The notes: generated by a model not told the origin, from the letters alone. Shown: positions 17,841 to 26,304, numbered from the stretch's first letter. The stretch: DNA of 44,391 nucleotides from Gracilibacter sp. (GCA_024637055.1 JAGXFZ010000124.1:1-44391); one strand, 5' to 3'. Translations and numbers: made by a program.

Positions 17841-18866
17841 CTAGGGCCATAATCCTGTGGTCACCAAGCCTGTAGTCTCTGGTAATCCGAACATAAGGTT
17901 CATATTCTGGATAGCCTGACCAGATGCACCCTTTACAAGGTTATCTATAACTCCTACCAAAACAGCCTTACCTGTCCTTGGCTCATATTTCAATTGAAGA
18001 AAAGCATGATTGCTCCCATAGCTATATTTGGTCTGAGGCCATACTCCTTCAGGAAGGAGATGGACGAAAGGTTCTCCTGCATAGTAATCCTGCCAACAGC
18101 TTCGTAGTTCTTTCTCACTTACCTTTCCATTGACATCGGCATAGATAGTTACCAATATTCCTCTGGTCATAGGTACTAGATGAGGGGTAAAGTTGATGAT
18201 AACGGAACTGCCTACAGCTAGACCTAATTGTTGCTCGATCTCCGGAGTATGCCTGTGTTCACCTACTGCGTATGCTTTAAAGTTTTCATTAACTTCTGCG
18301 AAGTGTACTGCTTGGTTCACTCCCCGTCCTGCACCAGATACTCCTGATTTGGCATCGATGACTATACCTTCTTTTTGCACTAGTCCTGCTTGCAATAAAG
18401 GTACAAGTGAGAGAAGTGATGCGGTCGGATAACATCCCGGGTTGGCAATAAGACTCCTATCCTTAATTTCTTCTCTATATAATTCTGGCAGCCCATACAC
18501 TGCTTCGTTTAGTATTTGAGGGTTAGGATGATTTAACTTATACCACTCTTCATAAATTTCAGGTCGTTGAAGACGAAAGTCTGCTCCAAGATCGATAATT
18601 TTAATTCCTCTAGCCAATAATTCATCTGCCCTAGATGCAGCTATTCCATGAGGGAGAGCCATAAACAGCACGTCGACATCAGGCACTTCCTCTTTTTCTA
18701 AAATTAACATATTACTATCTGTAAGATGAGGATATATTTCAGCTATTTTTTTATCTGCTGACGTAGATGAGCCTATATATACTATCTCTGCTTCAGAATG
18801 TGTTTTCAATATTCGTAGTAGTTCCTGCCCTGTATATCCTGTGGCTCCTAAAATCCCGACTTTCAA
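17841..18866 (-). CDS. argC: N-acetyl-gamma-glutamyl-phosphate reductase
   Basis: A 341-residue NADPH-dependent reductase forming N-acetylglutamate semialdehyde. The nucleotide fold is at the N-terminus (MKVGILGATGYTGQELLRIL) and the catalytic cysteine is in NPGCYPTASLL, followed by DAKSGVSGAGRG. It starts at a TTG with AGAGGAGG upstream and is the first gene of argCJBD-carAB. Transcription probably starts about 26 bases before it from the ArgR-controlled promoter described separately. Confidence 0.96.
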   Translation of the reverse strand: MKVGILGATGYTGQELLRILKTHSEAEIVYIGSSTSADKKIAEIYPHLTDSNMLILEKEEVPDVDVLFMALPHGIAASRADELLARGIKIIDLGADFRLQRPEIYEEWYKLNHPNPQILNEAVYGLPELYREEIKDRSLIANPGCYPTASLLSLVPLLQAGLVQKEGIVIDAKSGVSGAGRGVNQAVHFAEVNENFKAYAVGEHRHTPEIEQQLGLAVGSSVIINFTPHLVPMTRGILVTIYADVNGKVSEKELRSCWQDYYAGEPFVHLLPEGVWPQTKYSYGSNHAFLQLKYEPRTGKAVLVGVIDNLVKGASGQAIQNMNLMFGLPETTGLVTTGLWP

Positions 18867-18892
18867 AAGACAAACCTCCTCTAAACTACTTA

Positions 18893-18927
18893 ATTATAAT
18901 TATACATTCCAATGTATAATTATTCAA
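18893..18927 (-). promoter_or_regulatory. Promoter of the arg operon overlapped by two ARG boxes
   Basis: On the minus strand TTGAAT (18927-18922) and TATAAT (18904-18899) are separated by exactly 17 bases. TGAATAATTATACA (18926-18913) matches the ArgR/AhrC consensus TGNATWWWWATNCA at every defined position. A weaker copy, TGTATAATTATAAT (18906-18893), lies 20 bases centre-to-centre from it. The two boxes cover the -35 and -10 hexamers, as expected for repression by arginine-bound ArgR. Confidence 0.85.
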
Positions 18928-18944
18928 TAACTTTTTTTATCATA

Positions 18945-18992
18945 TTATTAAAGTGTCTAAAACTAAGGCCTTAGTTTTAGACACTTTAATAA
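18945..18992. repeat. Perfect 48-base palindrome without a loop
   Basis: TTATTAAAGTGTCTAAAACT followed by AAGG, then its exact complement from CCTT onward, centred between 18968 and 18969. It lies between the response regulator stop and the arg promoter, both on the minus strand. It can act as a terminator hairpin for the upstream operon, but no clean U-tract follows on the minus strand (ATATGATAAAAAAAG), so its role is uncertain. Confidence 0.8.
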
Positions 18993-19036
18993 ATCGCATT
19001 ATATTTTTTCCCTTTATAATTATAATATCCTTATAG

Positions 19037-19072
19037 TTACACATGACCATATATGCATATGTTCATGTGTAA
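19037..19072. repeat. 36-base near-perfect palindrome just after the response-regulator stop
   Basis: TTACACATGA and TCATGTGTAA flank CATATATGCATATG, itself nearly symmetric, with a single C/T mismatch in the stem. It begins 7 bases after the stop codon of the two-component operon and may be its terminator or mRNA 3' end, although a U-tract is lacking. Confidence 0.65.
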
Positions 19073-19078
19073 TAAGTC

Positions 19079-19783
19079 TCACACTCTAAATCTATACCCA
19101 GCACCCCATACGGTTTCAATATACTGAGGATTAGATGGGTCTGTCTCAATCTTCTCCCTTATCCTTGCTATATGTACGGTAATGGTAGCAGAGTCTCCTA
19201 ACGCTTCTAAGCCCCATACACGTTCAAATAATTCTTCCCGTCCAAAAACTCTATTGGGGTTCTGAGTTAGATACATAAGTAAGTCAAATTCTTTCTGAGC
19301 TAGATTCACTTCTGTGTCATGAATAAAAACTCGGCGAGCATCCTTTTCGATTTTTAAACCGCGAATTATTAAGGTATTGCTCCCTTTTAAATCATCCCTG
19401 AACTTAAGTCTTAATCTTTCATAATTAACTATATTAGCTTTTACTCTAGCAACCATCTCTCCTGGGCTGAACGGCTTGGTTATATAGTCATCAGCACCCA
19501 GACTCAACCCTTTGATCTTATCTATTTCTTCCTTTTTAGCAGATACCAGAAGTACAGGTATATCTTTTTCGTCTTTTATCTTACACAGTATCTCCAACCC
19601 ATCCATGCCAGGAAGCATGATATCCAGGATGAGTAGATCAAAATTTTTCTGTCTCAACATATCTAACCCATCCGAGCCATTAGAGCATACCTCAACTTGG
19701 AATTCTGCTACTTCCAAATAGTCTTTCTGTAACTCGGAAATACTCTTATCGTCTTCAATAATTAGAATCCTTTTCATATTCAT
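19079..19783 (-). CDS. OmpR/PhoB-family response regulator
   Basis: A 234-residue regulator. The receiver domain (1-120) contains the acidic pair IEDD, the phospho-acceptor Asp 54 (LLILDIMLPGMDG), VSAKKEE and DDYITKPFSPGE; the winged-helix DNA-binding domain (about 135-234) ends with RIREKIETDPSNPQYIETVWGAGYRF. Its ATG overlaps the kinase stop codon in an ATGA arrangement, so the two are coupled. It is the last gene of the secreted protein-ABC-kinase-regulator operon. The 11-bp-period TGTTTA repeats upstream of that operon are its likely binding site. Confidence 0.93.
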   Translation of the reverse strand: MNMKRILIIEDDKSISELQKDYLEVAEFQVEVCSNGSDGLDMLRQKNFDLLILDIMLPGMDGLEILCKIKDEKDIPVLLVSAKKEEIDKIKGLSLGADDYITKPFSPGEMVARVKANIVNYERLRLKFRDDLKGSNTLIIRGLKIEKDARRVFIHDTEVNLAQKEFDLLMYLTQNPNRVFGREELFERVWGLEALGDSATITVHIARIREKIETDPSNPQYIETVWGAGYRFRV

Positions 19784-21222
19784 TCCCTCATTTGCGATTT
19801 ACTTAGTGAAATCATTATCCCGGTACCCTCATTGCCATGGGAAAGGGCCCATACCTTGCCTCCATGACCCTCGATGATATGTTTGGCTATAGCCAACCCT
19901 AAACCGCTTCCTTTGACCTCACCTCTCGCTATATCTGAACGATAGAAGCGGTCAAAAATGTGTGGGAGATCTTTTTCTTTTATTCCTATGCCGTTATCTC
20001 TAATCTCAATAATTATGCTAGTACTCGTTTCTCGTAGAAATATTTTTATCTCGCCTTGATTCTTATCCATATATTTGAGGGAATTATCGAGTATATTCAT
20101 AATTACTCTTCTCATTCTTTCTTGATCGAGCAAGACATGATATTTCTCTTTCAAGTCGTTTATTAGGGATAATTTAATGTTATGCCTTTCCAGCTCGGGC
20201 TCACTTTCCTCGATACATCTCAGGATATAGTTTTCTACCTCAGTCCTTTCAAAATTAAAGGGAATTTGATTGAGATCCAACTTGGCATAGAGCAAGAGGT
20301 CATCTATCATTTCATCTACCTGCTGGGCTTTTGTATAGATAGTTTTTAGATATCTATCTGTTTTCTCCGGTGAGTTGGCAATTCCATCGAGTATGCCTTC
20401 GACATAGCCTTTGATAGAAGTTACCGGAGTCTTCAGATCATGAGATATACTGGATATAAGCATTTTGCGATTATCTTCAAGTTTTAATTGTTCATTAACT
20501 GAATTCTTTAGTTTTATCCTCATGAGTTCTAAATCCCGACATAATTCCTGAATCTCTTTATCACCTTCCTCAACTATCTCGTAATTAAGATTCCCTCCGC
20601 TGATCTCCGAAGCAGCCTTCTGTAGATTATTAAGAGGACTTAAGATGGTCCTGGAAAACTGACGCGATACATAGATATTCATAAACGCAAAGGATAAGCC
20701 AAATGAAACTGCTATTAAGATGAGGAAGCCTGCTAGTCCGTTTACTCCCTTCTCCAAAGGTGCCATTAACACTATCCTTCCTTGGGAACCGTTCATTAAA
20801 TCAACTTCTATCGTTTGGACTGTATAAGATATACTATCGAGGAGAACAGGTTCTTTTCTACTATCCATCTGTCCCATATCTAAAACTTTAGCTATGTCTA
20901 TTTTGCTAAATGAACTGGTGGAAAATACTAACCTTTCATCCTTTAGTATAAATAGTTCTCCATCTATTCCCGCTATTCTTTCCTGTAGGTATGTTTGAAA
21001 GCTTTTCTCTTCAAGTATTTCAGGTGTCTGTTGTAAATTGCTTTTCTCACTCAATAATTCCAATTTTATTTGATTTAACTTCTGATAATTATCAAATGAT
21101 AAATTAGTATTTGTTACTTTGCTATAGATAAAAAGATAAGCTAACACAAGCAAAGCAGTAATAATTATTGGAATTATTACTGTTGCAGCATTAGCAAAGA
21201 TTACACGTCTATTAAGATTCAT
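19780..21222 (-). CDS. Membrane sensor histidine kinase
   Basis: A 480-residue kinase: membrane helix about 9-34, extracytoplasmic sensor about 35-160, second helix about 163-184, HAMP linker (SPLNNLQKAASEISGGNLNYEI), HisKA domain with phospho-acceptor His 261 (SSISHDLKTPVTSIKGY), and an ATPase domain with N box NILDNSLKYM, G1 RDNGIGI, F box FDRFYRSD and G2 GSGLGLAIAKHI. The sensor resembles no ligand-binding fold I can name. It lies 8 bases after the ABC permease and overlaps the regulator gene, so transporter and two-component system probably work as a unit, for example in response to envelope stress or a peptide; that role is inference. Confidence 0.92.
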   Translation of the reverse strand: MNLNRRVIFANAATVIIPIIITALLVLAYLFIYSKVTNTNLSFDNYQKLNQIKLELLSEKSNLQQTPEILEEKSFQTYLQERIAGIDGELFILKDERLVFSTSSFSKIDIAKVLDMGQMDSRKEPVLLDSISYTVQTIEVDLMNGSQGRIVLMAPLEKGVNGLAGFLILIAVSFGLSFAFMNIYVSRQFSRTILSPLNNLQKAASEISGGNLNYEIVEEGDKEIQELCRDLELMRIKLKNSVNEQLKLEDNRKMLISSISHDLKTPVTSIKGYVEGILDGIANSPEKTDRYLKTIYTKAQQVDEMIDDLLLYAKLDLNQIPFNFERTEVENYILRCIEESEPELERHNIKLSLINDLKEKYHVLLDQERMRRVIMNILDNSLKYMDKNQGEIKIFLRETSTSIIIEIRDNGIGIKEKDLPHIFDRFYRSDIARGEVKGSGLGLAIAKHIIEGHGGKVWALSHGNEGTGIMISLSKSQMRE

Positions 21223-21230
21223 CTTCCCAC

Positions 21231-21983
21231 CTAATACTCTTTTTTATCAAATAGGTAATAACCTGCTGTGAAAAACATTATACCATATCCCAGCATTATC
21301 AGAAGCTGATGTCCAATTCTACTAAAGGGGAATGAACTTGCCAGCCATAAATTGTACCAATCAAGCTGGGAGGTTATGAATAAGCTGGAATATTGAGAAA
21401 AGAGCACCGCTCCAGCTTTGAGAATAAGAAATCCCAAAATCGACACAAAGAATACCGATGTACCGTTTTTAAATATGTTGGCTAAAAAGACTATTCCTAA
21501 AGCCAATACTATCATTGGTATTAGACTTACACTATACGACAAGACAATCTTGAAAAATCCGGCTACCGTAGCTGAATTGGCGTTGAATAAAAAACCTGCT
21601 AGCAAAGAAAACGCGAAAAGAACAAACAAGTTAAATAGGATAAAGATAACAATAGTAGTTACTTTCGCAGTAAAAATCTTGAATCTGCTAACCGGCCTTG
21701 TTAAGGTAACTCTCATCATATTGTTGGAGAATTCACTCGAGAAACAATCGATAGCTACTAAGGCTGTTAAAAGTGGTAGGATGGTGTTGACTACTACCGA
21801 TAAGACGAGGATAGGGAATTCAACGCTACCTACCCCTCTAAGCCCAAATCCAGTTCTCATCCCCACGATGATAAGCTGTCCAACAACTATGACAGCGAGG
21901 GAAATAAAAATGGCTACCATTACTTTTTTCTTTTTATATAATTTCTCTATTTCATTGATTAGTGCTGCTTGGAACACGGCCAT
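21231..21983 (-). CDS. ABC-2-type transporter permease
   Basis: A 250-residue membrane protein with about six helices (VMVAIFISLAVIVVGQLIIVG; FPILVLSVVVNTILPLLTALVAI; IVIFILFNLFVLFAFSLLAGF; and others), starting with a short cytoplasmic amphipathic stretch (FQAALINEIEKLYKKKK) common in ABC-2 exporters of the BcrB/NatB type. I choose the ATG at 21983, preceded by AGGTGGAG, rather than 21998. The start lies inside the end of the ATPase gene (32-base overlap). It is the membrane partner of that ATPase. Confidence 0.85.
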   Translation of the reverse strand: MAVFQAALINEIEKLYKKKKVMVAIFISLAVIVVGQLIIVGMRTGFGLRGVGSVEFPILVLSVVVNTILPLLTALVAIDCFSSEFSNNMMRVTLTRPVSRFKIFTAKVTTIVIFILFNLFVLFAFSLLAGFLFNANSATVAGFFKIVLSYSVSLIPMIVLALGIVFLANIFKNGTSVFFVSILGFLILKAGAVLFSQYSSLFITSQLDWYNLWLASSFPFSRIGHQLLIMLGYGIMFFTAGYYLFDKKEY

Positions 21984-22695
21984 TTCTCTCCACCTCACTT
22001 ACAAAGTAATTCTCCAAAGTAGCATAGTTTTGAAGTATGTTATCCGTACGGTCAACATTAAGCATTTTACCGTTATAAATGACCCCGATGCGGTCACAAG
22101 TTAATTCTACGTCATGTATTAAATGGCTGGAGATAAAAAATGTCGTCTTCTCTTTTTCCGCTAGAAGCATGATAAGTTTACGAATATCGATCATTCCTTC
22201 GACATCTAAGCCATTAAGGGGTTCATCAAGAATCAGAATCTTTGGTCTGGAAATTATAGCAGCAGCCAAGCCTAAGCGTTGCTTCATCCCTAACGAAAAC
22301 TTTCTAGGTTTTTCATGTTTAAACTTAATCATCCCTGTAATTTCCAGAACCTCATCTATTCTTTGATCATCTACTCCTGGGTAATAACGGGAAAACTGTT
22401 TCAAATTTTCATAGGCACTAAGGAACGGAAAAGAATCTGCTACTTCTATGATACACCCAACTTCCGCCATGGCCTTTTCATATTCTTCCGTGATACTATG
22501 TCCAAAAATCCTGACATCTCCGCTATCGGCGCTGATAAGGCCTGTCATGATTTTCATGGCTGTTGTTTTCCCCGCACCGTTAGGGCCAAGAAAACCAAAA
22601 ATATCTCCTTCATAGATATCGAGGTTGATATCTAAAATCCCGCGGCCGTTTGGATATACCTTAGTTAAATCTTTTATTTCAATGACTTTATTCAT
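21952..22695 (-). CDS. ABC transporter ATP-binding protein (BcrA-like)
   Basis: A 247-residue ATPase with Walker A GPNGAGKT (37-44), signature FSLGMKQRLGLA (from 133), Walker B ILILDEP (153-159) and H-loop SSHLIHDVE. The Q-loop position reads CIIEVADSFPFLSAYENL, with Glu in place of Gln, as is common in the bacitracin-exporter (BcrA) branch. It is translated with the overlapping permease gene. It probably energises export or release of an envelope-active molecule; the substrate is unknown. Confidence 0.9.
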   Translation of the reverse strand: MNKVIEIKDLTKVYPNGRGILDINLDIYEGDIFGFLGPNGAGKTTAMKIMTGLISADSGDVRIFGHSITEEYEKAMAEVGCIIEVADSFPFLSAYENLKQFSRYYPGVDDQRIDEVLEITGMIKFKHEKPRKFSLGMKQRLGLAAAIISRPKILILDEPLNGLDVEGMIDIRKLIMLLAEKEKTTFFISSHLIHDVELTCDRIGVIYNGKMLNVDRTDNILQNYATLENYFVSEVERNGRVPSSTNQ

Positions 22696-22722
22696 ATACT
22701 TTCCTCCAGAGAATGAACGATA

Positions 22723-22746
22723 GCTGCCGGGAATAACCCCGGCAGC
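22723..22746 (-). promoter_or_regulatory. Intercistronic hairpin between secreted-protein and ABC genes
   Basis: GCTGCCGGG pairs perfectly with CCCGGCAGC across a six-base loop, between the secreted protein stop and the ATPase ribosome site. The minus strand has no U-tract after it, so it is more likely a processing, stabilising or partial attenuation site that sets the ratio of the abundant secreted protein to the transporter. Confidence 0.55.
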
Positions 22747-22787
22747 AAACCTTTTTTAGATTAAGAGCTGTTTCTAATAGATGATTA

Positions 22788-24026
22788 TTAGTCAAACACT
22801 CTACTGAACATAGAATCGTAAAGCACATTCCCACTATCCTGATTGATATGGAAGTTTACTTTTCCTAAATACTCATCAAGGTAGATGTTTACATTTGTTG
22901 TGTTTCCCGCTTCAGTAGAGTATTCAAAATTGGCTTGACGTTTGTCATTCTCAAAGTTGGCATCAAATTTAAACTCTTGAGATATAGCTGCATATTGTTC
23001 ATAATCAGTTCTATATTCCTCATAGTATCTACCTACAATAGAGCTATCATCAATATTCGTAATTTCTACAAACCGCTCGCCAATTTTAACGTATTTTCCG
23101 TCCTTCTCAATGAGAATATCATTTTTGAATAGTCCTTGAAATTTTTCGGGATTATTGATTTCTGGTCCATAGCCTGGTCTTTCAACGTCGTTTACGACCT
23201 TCTTGCCAGTTAAGTCGGGTTTCATCACTTCAGTGTTATTGATATCGCTCATCTTCATTAAGACTTCAAAACTAAGCTCATGTGTCTGCCCTTGTTTATC
23301 TTTACCGGAAAGTATTGCTGTTCCAAGCATGCTCTCCATTAGACCATCTGAGTTTATTAATGATTTACCACTGACTTCTTTGACGAAAATATCTTGGGTC
23401 AAGTGAGGTAAAGCAGACTGTCTACCATTGAATTCTTGTTTCAGCTGAAAAGATGACACCGCATTTATCAAGGCAGGTATCTGCATTTCAGACAAGGAGC
23501 CTGATATTTCTTTACTCCCATCTGGATTTTCCTTAACCATAACATGATCTTTCAGGCTTCCCACTACTGCATCCATAATTCTTTCAACATCTTCGGCACC
23601 TTGTTCATCGAAAGGATTCACAAAGTTAGTTGGGGAAGATTCACTGATAAGCTCCGTTACATAGTAGGTGTCTTGATCTTCGTTCCACCTAATTCTCACC
23701 TTGTCATCTGAATAATTATAGGAATTATAATTATCACCATTAATACTTTTCTGATTTGAGAGACTTTCTTGAGTATTATTGTCTCTATCGATTTTGCTAA
23801 CATCGTTGCTGGACATAAGTGTTTCACCGTTATTCTTAACTTCCATCGAAATGTCTATTGTGAAACTATCCAGCTCCTCGCTACATTTCTCCGCAGTTGT
23901 CTTTAGCCCATCTTTAAGCTGTTCGTAGCCGCTCTTACTAACAATATCAGCCAGGGCCGTAGACGCAAACAGTAAGGCACCGATAGAAAAACTTATCAGC
24001 ATTACTGTTTTCTTCTTCAACTTCAT
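22788..24026 (-). CDS. Secreted protein of unknown function, first gene of the ABC/two-component operon
   Basis: A 412-residue protein that I do not recognise. It has a classical signal peptide (basic MKLKKK, hydrophobic VMLISFSIGALLFAS, cleavage probably after ALA at residue 26) and no lipobox, so it is predicted released or loosely surface-bound. The mature part is acidic, rich in Asn, Ser and Asp, has one Cys (48) and reads as beta-rich segments (SFTIDISMEVKNNGETLMSS; VRIRWNEDQDTYYVTELI). The alternation recalls LolA/LppX-like lipid-binding folds, but this is only an impression. AAGGAG precedes the ATG. Its place before the ABC, kinase and regulator genes suggests it is the output or the sensory partner of that system. 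Confidence 0.8.
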   Translation of the reverse strand: MKLKKKTVMLISFSIGALLFASTALADIVSKSGYEQLKDGLKTTAEKCSEELDSFTIDISMEVKNNGETLMSSNDVSKIDRDNNTQESLSNQKSINGDNYNSYNYSDDKVRIRWNEDQDTYYVTELISESSPTNFVNPFDEQGAEDVERIMDAVVGSLKDHVMVKENPDGSKEISGSLSEMQIPALINAVSSFQLKQEFNGRQSALPHLTQDIFVKEVSGKSLINSDGLMESMLGTAILSGKDKQGQTHELSFEVLMKMSDINNTEVMKPDLTGKKVVNDVERPGYGPEINNPEKFQGLFKNDILIEKDGKYVKIGERFVEITNIDDSSIVGRYYEEYRTDYEQYAAISQEFKFDANFENDKRQANFEYSTEAGNTTNVNIYLDEYLGKVNFHINQDSGNVLYDSMFSRVFD

Positions 24027-24100
24027 ATGCTCAACTCCTTAAGTAATATATTTTTTAGAAGCTCCTGACTATATTCTAACCCGTAGGTCTTGATAATCTG

Positions 24101-24128
24101 TAAACAGATTCTAAACAAATTATAAACA
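24101..24128 (-). promoter_or_regulatory. Three 11-bp-spaced TGTTTA repeats, likely response-regulator box
   Basis: TAAACA on the plus strand (TGTTTA on the minus) starts at 24101, 24112 and 24123, exactly 11 bases apart. OmpR/PhoB-family regulators bind such phased direct repeats (known examples are PhoP and WalR boxes with N5 spacers). A possible -10 (TAGAAT) lies about 16 bases beyond a weak -35 area that adjoins the repeats, as in activated promoters. The repeats lie 75-102 bases before the secreted protein ATG and abut the stop of the M20 gene. Confidence 0.65.
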
Positions 24129-24129
24129 A

Positions 24130-25314
24130 TTACAGCCTTCCCAACCAATGCTTGCCTTTTCTGAGTTCTCTTTGCATTCCCTCCAGAAGTTTTTGATCTG
24201 ATAGTATGTCCCATCCAGTTAGCGCTAAGGCTTTTACTGCCAGTGAAAGTACTCCCTTCCCATCATCTGAGAGTGCGGCTTTCATGAACTCTAATGTATG
24301 AGGCAACTCTTGTCCTTTACCCATCTTAAGATAGGGATGGATAGTCGGGACAACATGACTGATATTTCCCATATCGACTGATCCCATCATCGTCTGTGGA
24401 GGTTCAATATCATCAATGCCCAATTCTTGTAAGTTATCTCTAAAACGTCCAGCAAGAACACTGTTACTTTTCATCTCATGATAGGAGTTTTCATAGTATT
24501 TCCAGGACATCTGTGCTCCGACTCTACCGGCTGCTTTACTTGCTAAGTCTAGAAACTTCTGCCGGTTTCTGTTCAAGACGTCCCTAGTTGCAGCTCTTAA
24601 ATAGAATCTAGCTACTGCCTTATCGGGAACTATATTTGGTACTTTTCCACCTTCTACAATAATACCGTCTATTCTTTCTGAATTAGACAATTTGCGTTTT
24701 AACTTCGATAGCATTTCAAAAAGTATAAGCATAGCATCAAGAGCATTTACTCCTGAACTCTCTGAGATAGCCATATGCCCAGCTTTTCCATAGAAAGTTA
24801 TCTCCAGAGCATCAAGAGCCAAGCTGGATATCTCGGGCACATTGCAGCTTCCAGGGTGGAACATCAGAGCCGCATCCATATCTTTAAAAACTCCCTGCTC
24901 TACCAATACAACTTTCGCGCCACTCGATTCTTCTGCAGGGCTACCTACGACTACTACCTCTCCGACAAGATTGGAGATACTACTTAGGACGACTGCTGCT
25001 CCAACGCTGGCTGCTCCAATCAAGTTATGCCCACACCCATGTCCAATCTCAGGTAATGCATCATATTCTGCCAATAAAGCTATCTTTGGTCCTTTATACT
25101 TCCCTTGGAAGCTAGCTAGGAAAGAAGTCTCAATATCAGCCAACGGTTTCTCTATTATAAATCCTCTATTACCCAAGAAATCGGTAAGTATCTTCTGAGC
25201 AAAATACTCTTTATACCCTTCTTCTGGGTTATTGCCTATTTCGGAAGCAAGTTCCCATATCTCTTCTTGGAGAGAGTGAGCTATTTCTATCATTTTACTT
25301 TTATGTTCTTCCAT
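24130..25314 (-). CDS. M20-family amidohydrolase/peptidase
   Basis: A 394-residue metal hydrolase of the M20D type (aminoacylase, p-aminobenzoyl-glutamate hydrolase or Xaa-Arg dipeptidase relatives). Metal-site motifs are LLAEYDALPEIGHGCGHN, PAEESSGAK and MFHPGSC; the dimerisation lid is inserted from about residue 165 (FYGKAGHMAISESSGVNALDAML). It probably hydrolyses an N-acyl amino acid or a dipeptide in the cytoplasm, as no signal peptide is present. The start is uncertain: the track uses a TTG at 25374 without a ribosome site; I prefer the ATG at 25314, after GGGTGTGG. It is monocistronic or weakly linked to cwlD, 158 bases upstream. Confidence 0.85.
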   Translation of the reverse strand: MEEHKSKMIEIAHSLQEEIWELASEIGNNPEEGYKEYFAQKILTDFLGNRGFIIEKPLADIETSFLASFQGKYKGPKIALLAEYDALPEIGHGCGHNLIGAASVGAAVVLSSISNLVGEVVVVGSPAEESSGAKVVLVEQGVFKDMDAALMFHPGSCNVPEISSLALDALEITFYGKAGHMAISESSGVNALDAMLILFEMLSKLKRKLSNSERIDGIIVEGGKVPNIVPDKAVARFYLRAATRDVLNRNRQKFLDLASKAAGRVGAQMSWKYYENSYHEMKSNSVLAGRFRDNLQELGIDDIEPPQTMMGSVDMGNISHVVPTIHPYLKMGKGQELPHTLEFMKAALSDDGKGVLSLAVKALALTGWDILSDQKLLEGMQRELRKGKHWLGRL

Positions 25315-25472
25315 GCCACACCCGCTTTTTATATTTTGTTGTTTATAAAAATAATCCCGAAATTCACTATGCAAATGTAGTTCAGAACCAGAAGGTTCCT
25401 GAATCCATTTCTAGTAAATATTCGAGATTAGTACATTTTTCCCTTTTATTTAATGAATAATGTTAGTATTCC

Positions 25473-26228
25473 TTATTCATATTTCTTCGTTAAATAGCCG
25501 CCTAATCCTTCAAATATTGCCATTGCTAATCTTTGTTGATGATCAGCTTGATTGAGTTTTATCTCTTCTTCGGGGTTAGTAAGAAATCCTAACTCTACAG
25601 TAACAGCTACCATACCCGTGTTTTTCAAAATAAAGTAACTTTGATTAGCCTTTGCTGATCTTTCCTTTTCACTCAGTATATTAAGCCTTTCTTGAATGCT
25701 CACAGCTAAATTTTCTCCCTCGGGTGAATTAGGGTGATAAAACACCTGGGGTCCAAACTGCCCAGGATCAGGAAAGCTATTAGCATGGATACTCAAATAT
25801 ATATCTGCTTCAGTTTCTACGGCTGCCTTAATCCGGAAAGCTAAATCTTCTCTTTTCCTCTGCATAAGTTTATTAGAGCTACCAAAGTCTCGGTCTTCTT
25901 CTCGAAGCATTACAACGTTACAACCGGCTTGCTCAAGAAGCAAATGAATTCTTTTGGCGACTTCTAGATTAACATCTTTCTCCAACGTATTGTTATACCC
26001 AACAGCCCCTGGATCAACTCCTCCATGACCTGCATCTATAAATATTGTTTTACCCCCAAGAACCCAGGACCATCCTGGAACTTCATTATTTACCTTAGTA
26101 GCTTTCTGGAGTATTAAACTCCCTCCTGCTATAACTATAAAAAGGCCTATAACAATACCAATCATTATTCTACGGTTAAACAAATTCAATCTGTTTCTCT
26201 TTTTAAAAGAGTTCACTTGTTTATACAT
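25473..26228 (-). CDS. cwlD: N-acetylmuramoyl-L-alanine amidase CwlD (spore cortex)
   Basis: A 251-residue Amidase_3 enzyme. After a basic segment there is one membrane helix (IMIGIVIGLFIVIAGGSLIL, about 22-41), then the catalytic domain: IFIDAGHGGVDPGAVG with the first zinc His, the Glu in LEKDVNLEVAKRI, the second His in SIHANSF and the catalytic Glu in VTVELGFLTNPEE. In spore-formers CwlD removes peptide side chains as the first step towards muramic-delta-lactam in the cortex. Its place after rpsI is usual in clostridia and supports the assignment over a vegetative amidase. It implies the organism sporulates. Confidence 0.9.
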   Translation of the reverse strand: MYKQVNSFKKRNRLNLFNRRIMIGIVIGLFIVIAGGSLILQKATKVNNEVPGWSWVLGGKTIFIDAGHGGVDPGAVGYNNTLEKDVNLEVAKRIHLLLEQAGCNVVMLREEDRDFGSSNKLMQRKREDLAFRIKAAVETEADIYLSIHANSFPDPGQFGPQVFYHPNSPEGENLAVSIQERLNILSEKERSAKANQSYFILKNTGMVAVTVELGFLTNPEEEIKLNQADHQQRLAMAIFEGLGGYLTKKYE

Positions 26229-26304
26229 CCCTCATCCCCCCTCACATATATTTATGGGGGAAAAGCTTTTATTATTCGATGTAGCTCAAAAAGTATTTAT
26301 GGCT

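Noticed and set aside
18867-19078. T-box or riboswitch upstream of argC
   Set aside because: No T-box motif or long leader; the promoter and ARG boxes sit within about 60 bases of the start, which leaves no room for a T-box.
21418-22104. 228-codon plus-strand ORF
   Set aside because: Antisense to the ABC permease and ATPase genes, which carry clear family motifs.
24023-24214. 63-codon minus-strand ORF between M20 gene and secreted-protein gene
   Set aside because: Overlaps the M20 3' end in another frame and the proposed regulator sites; no ribosome site or motif.
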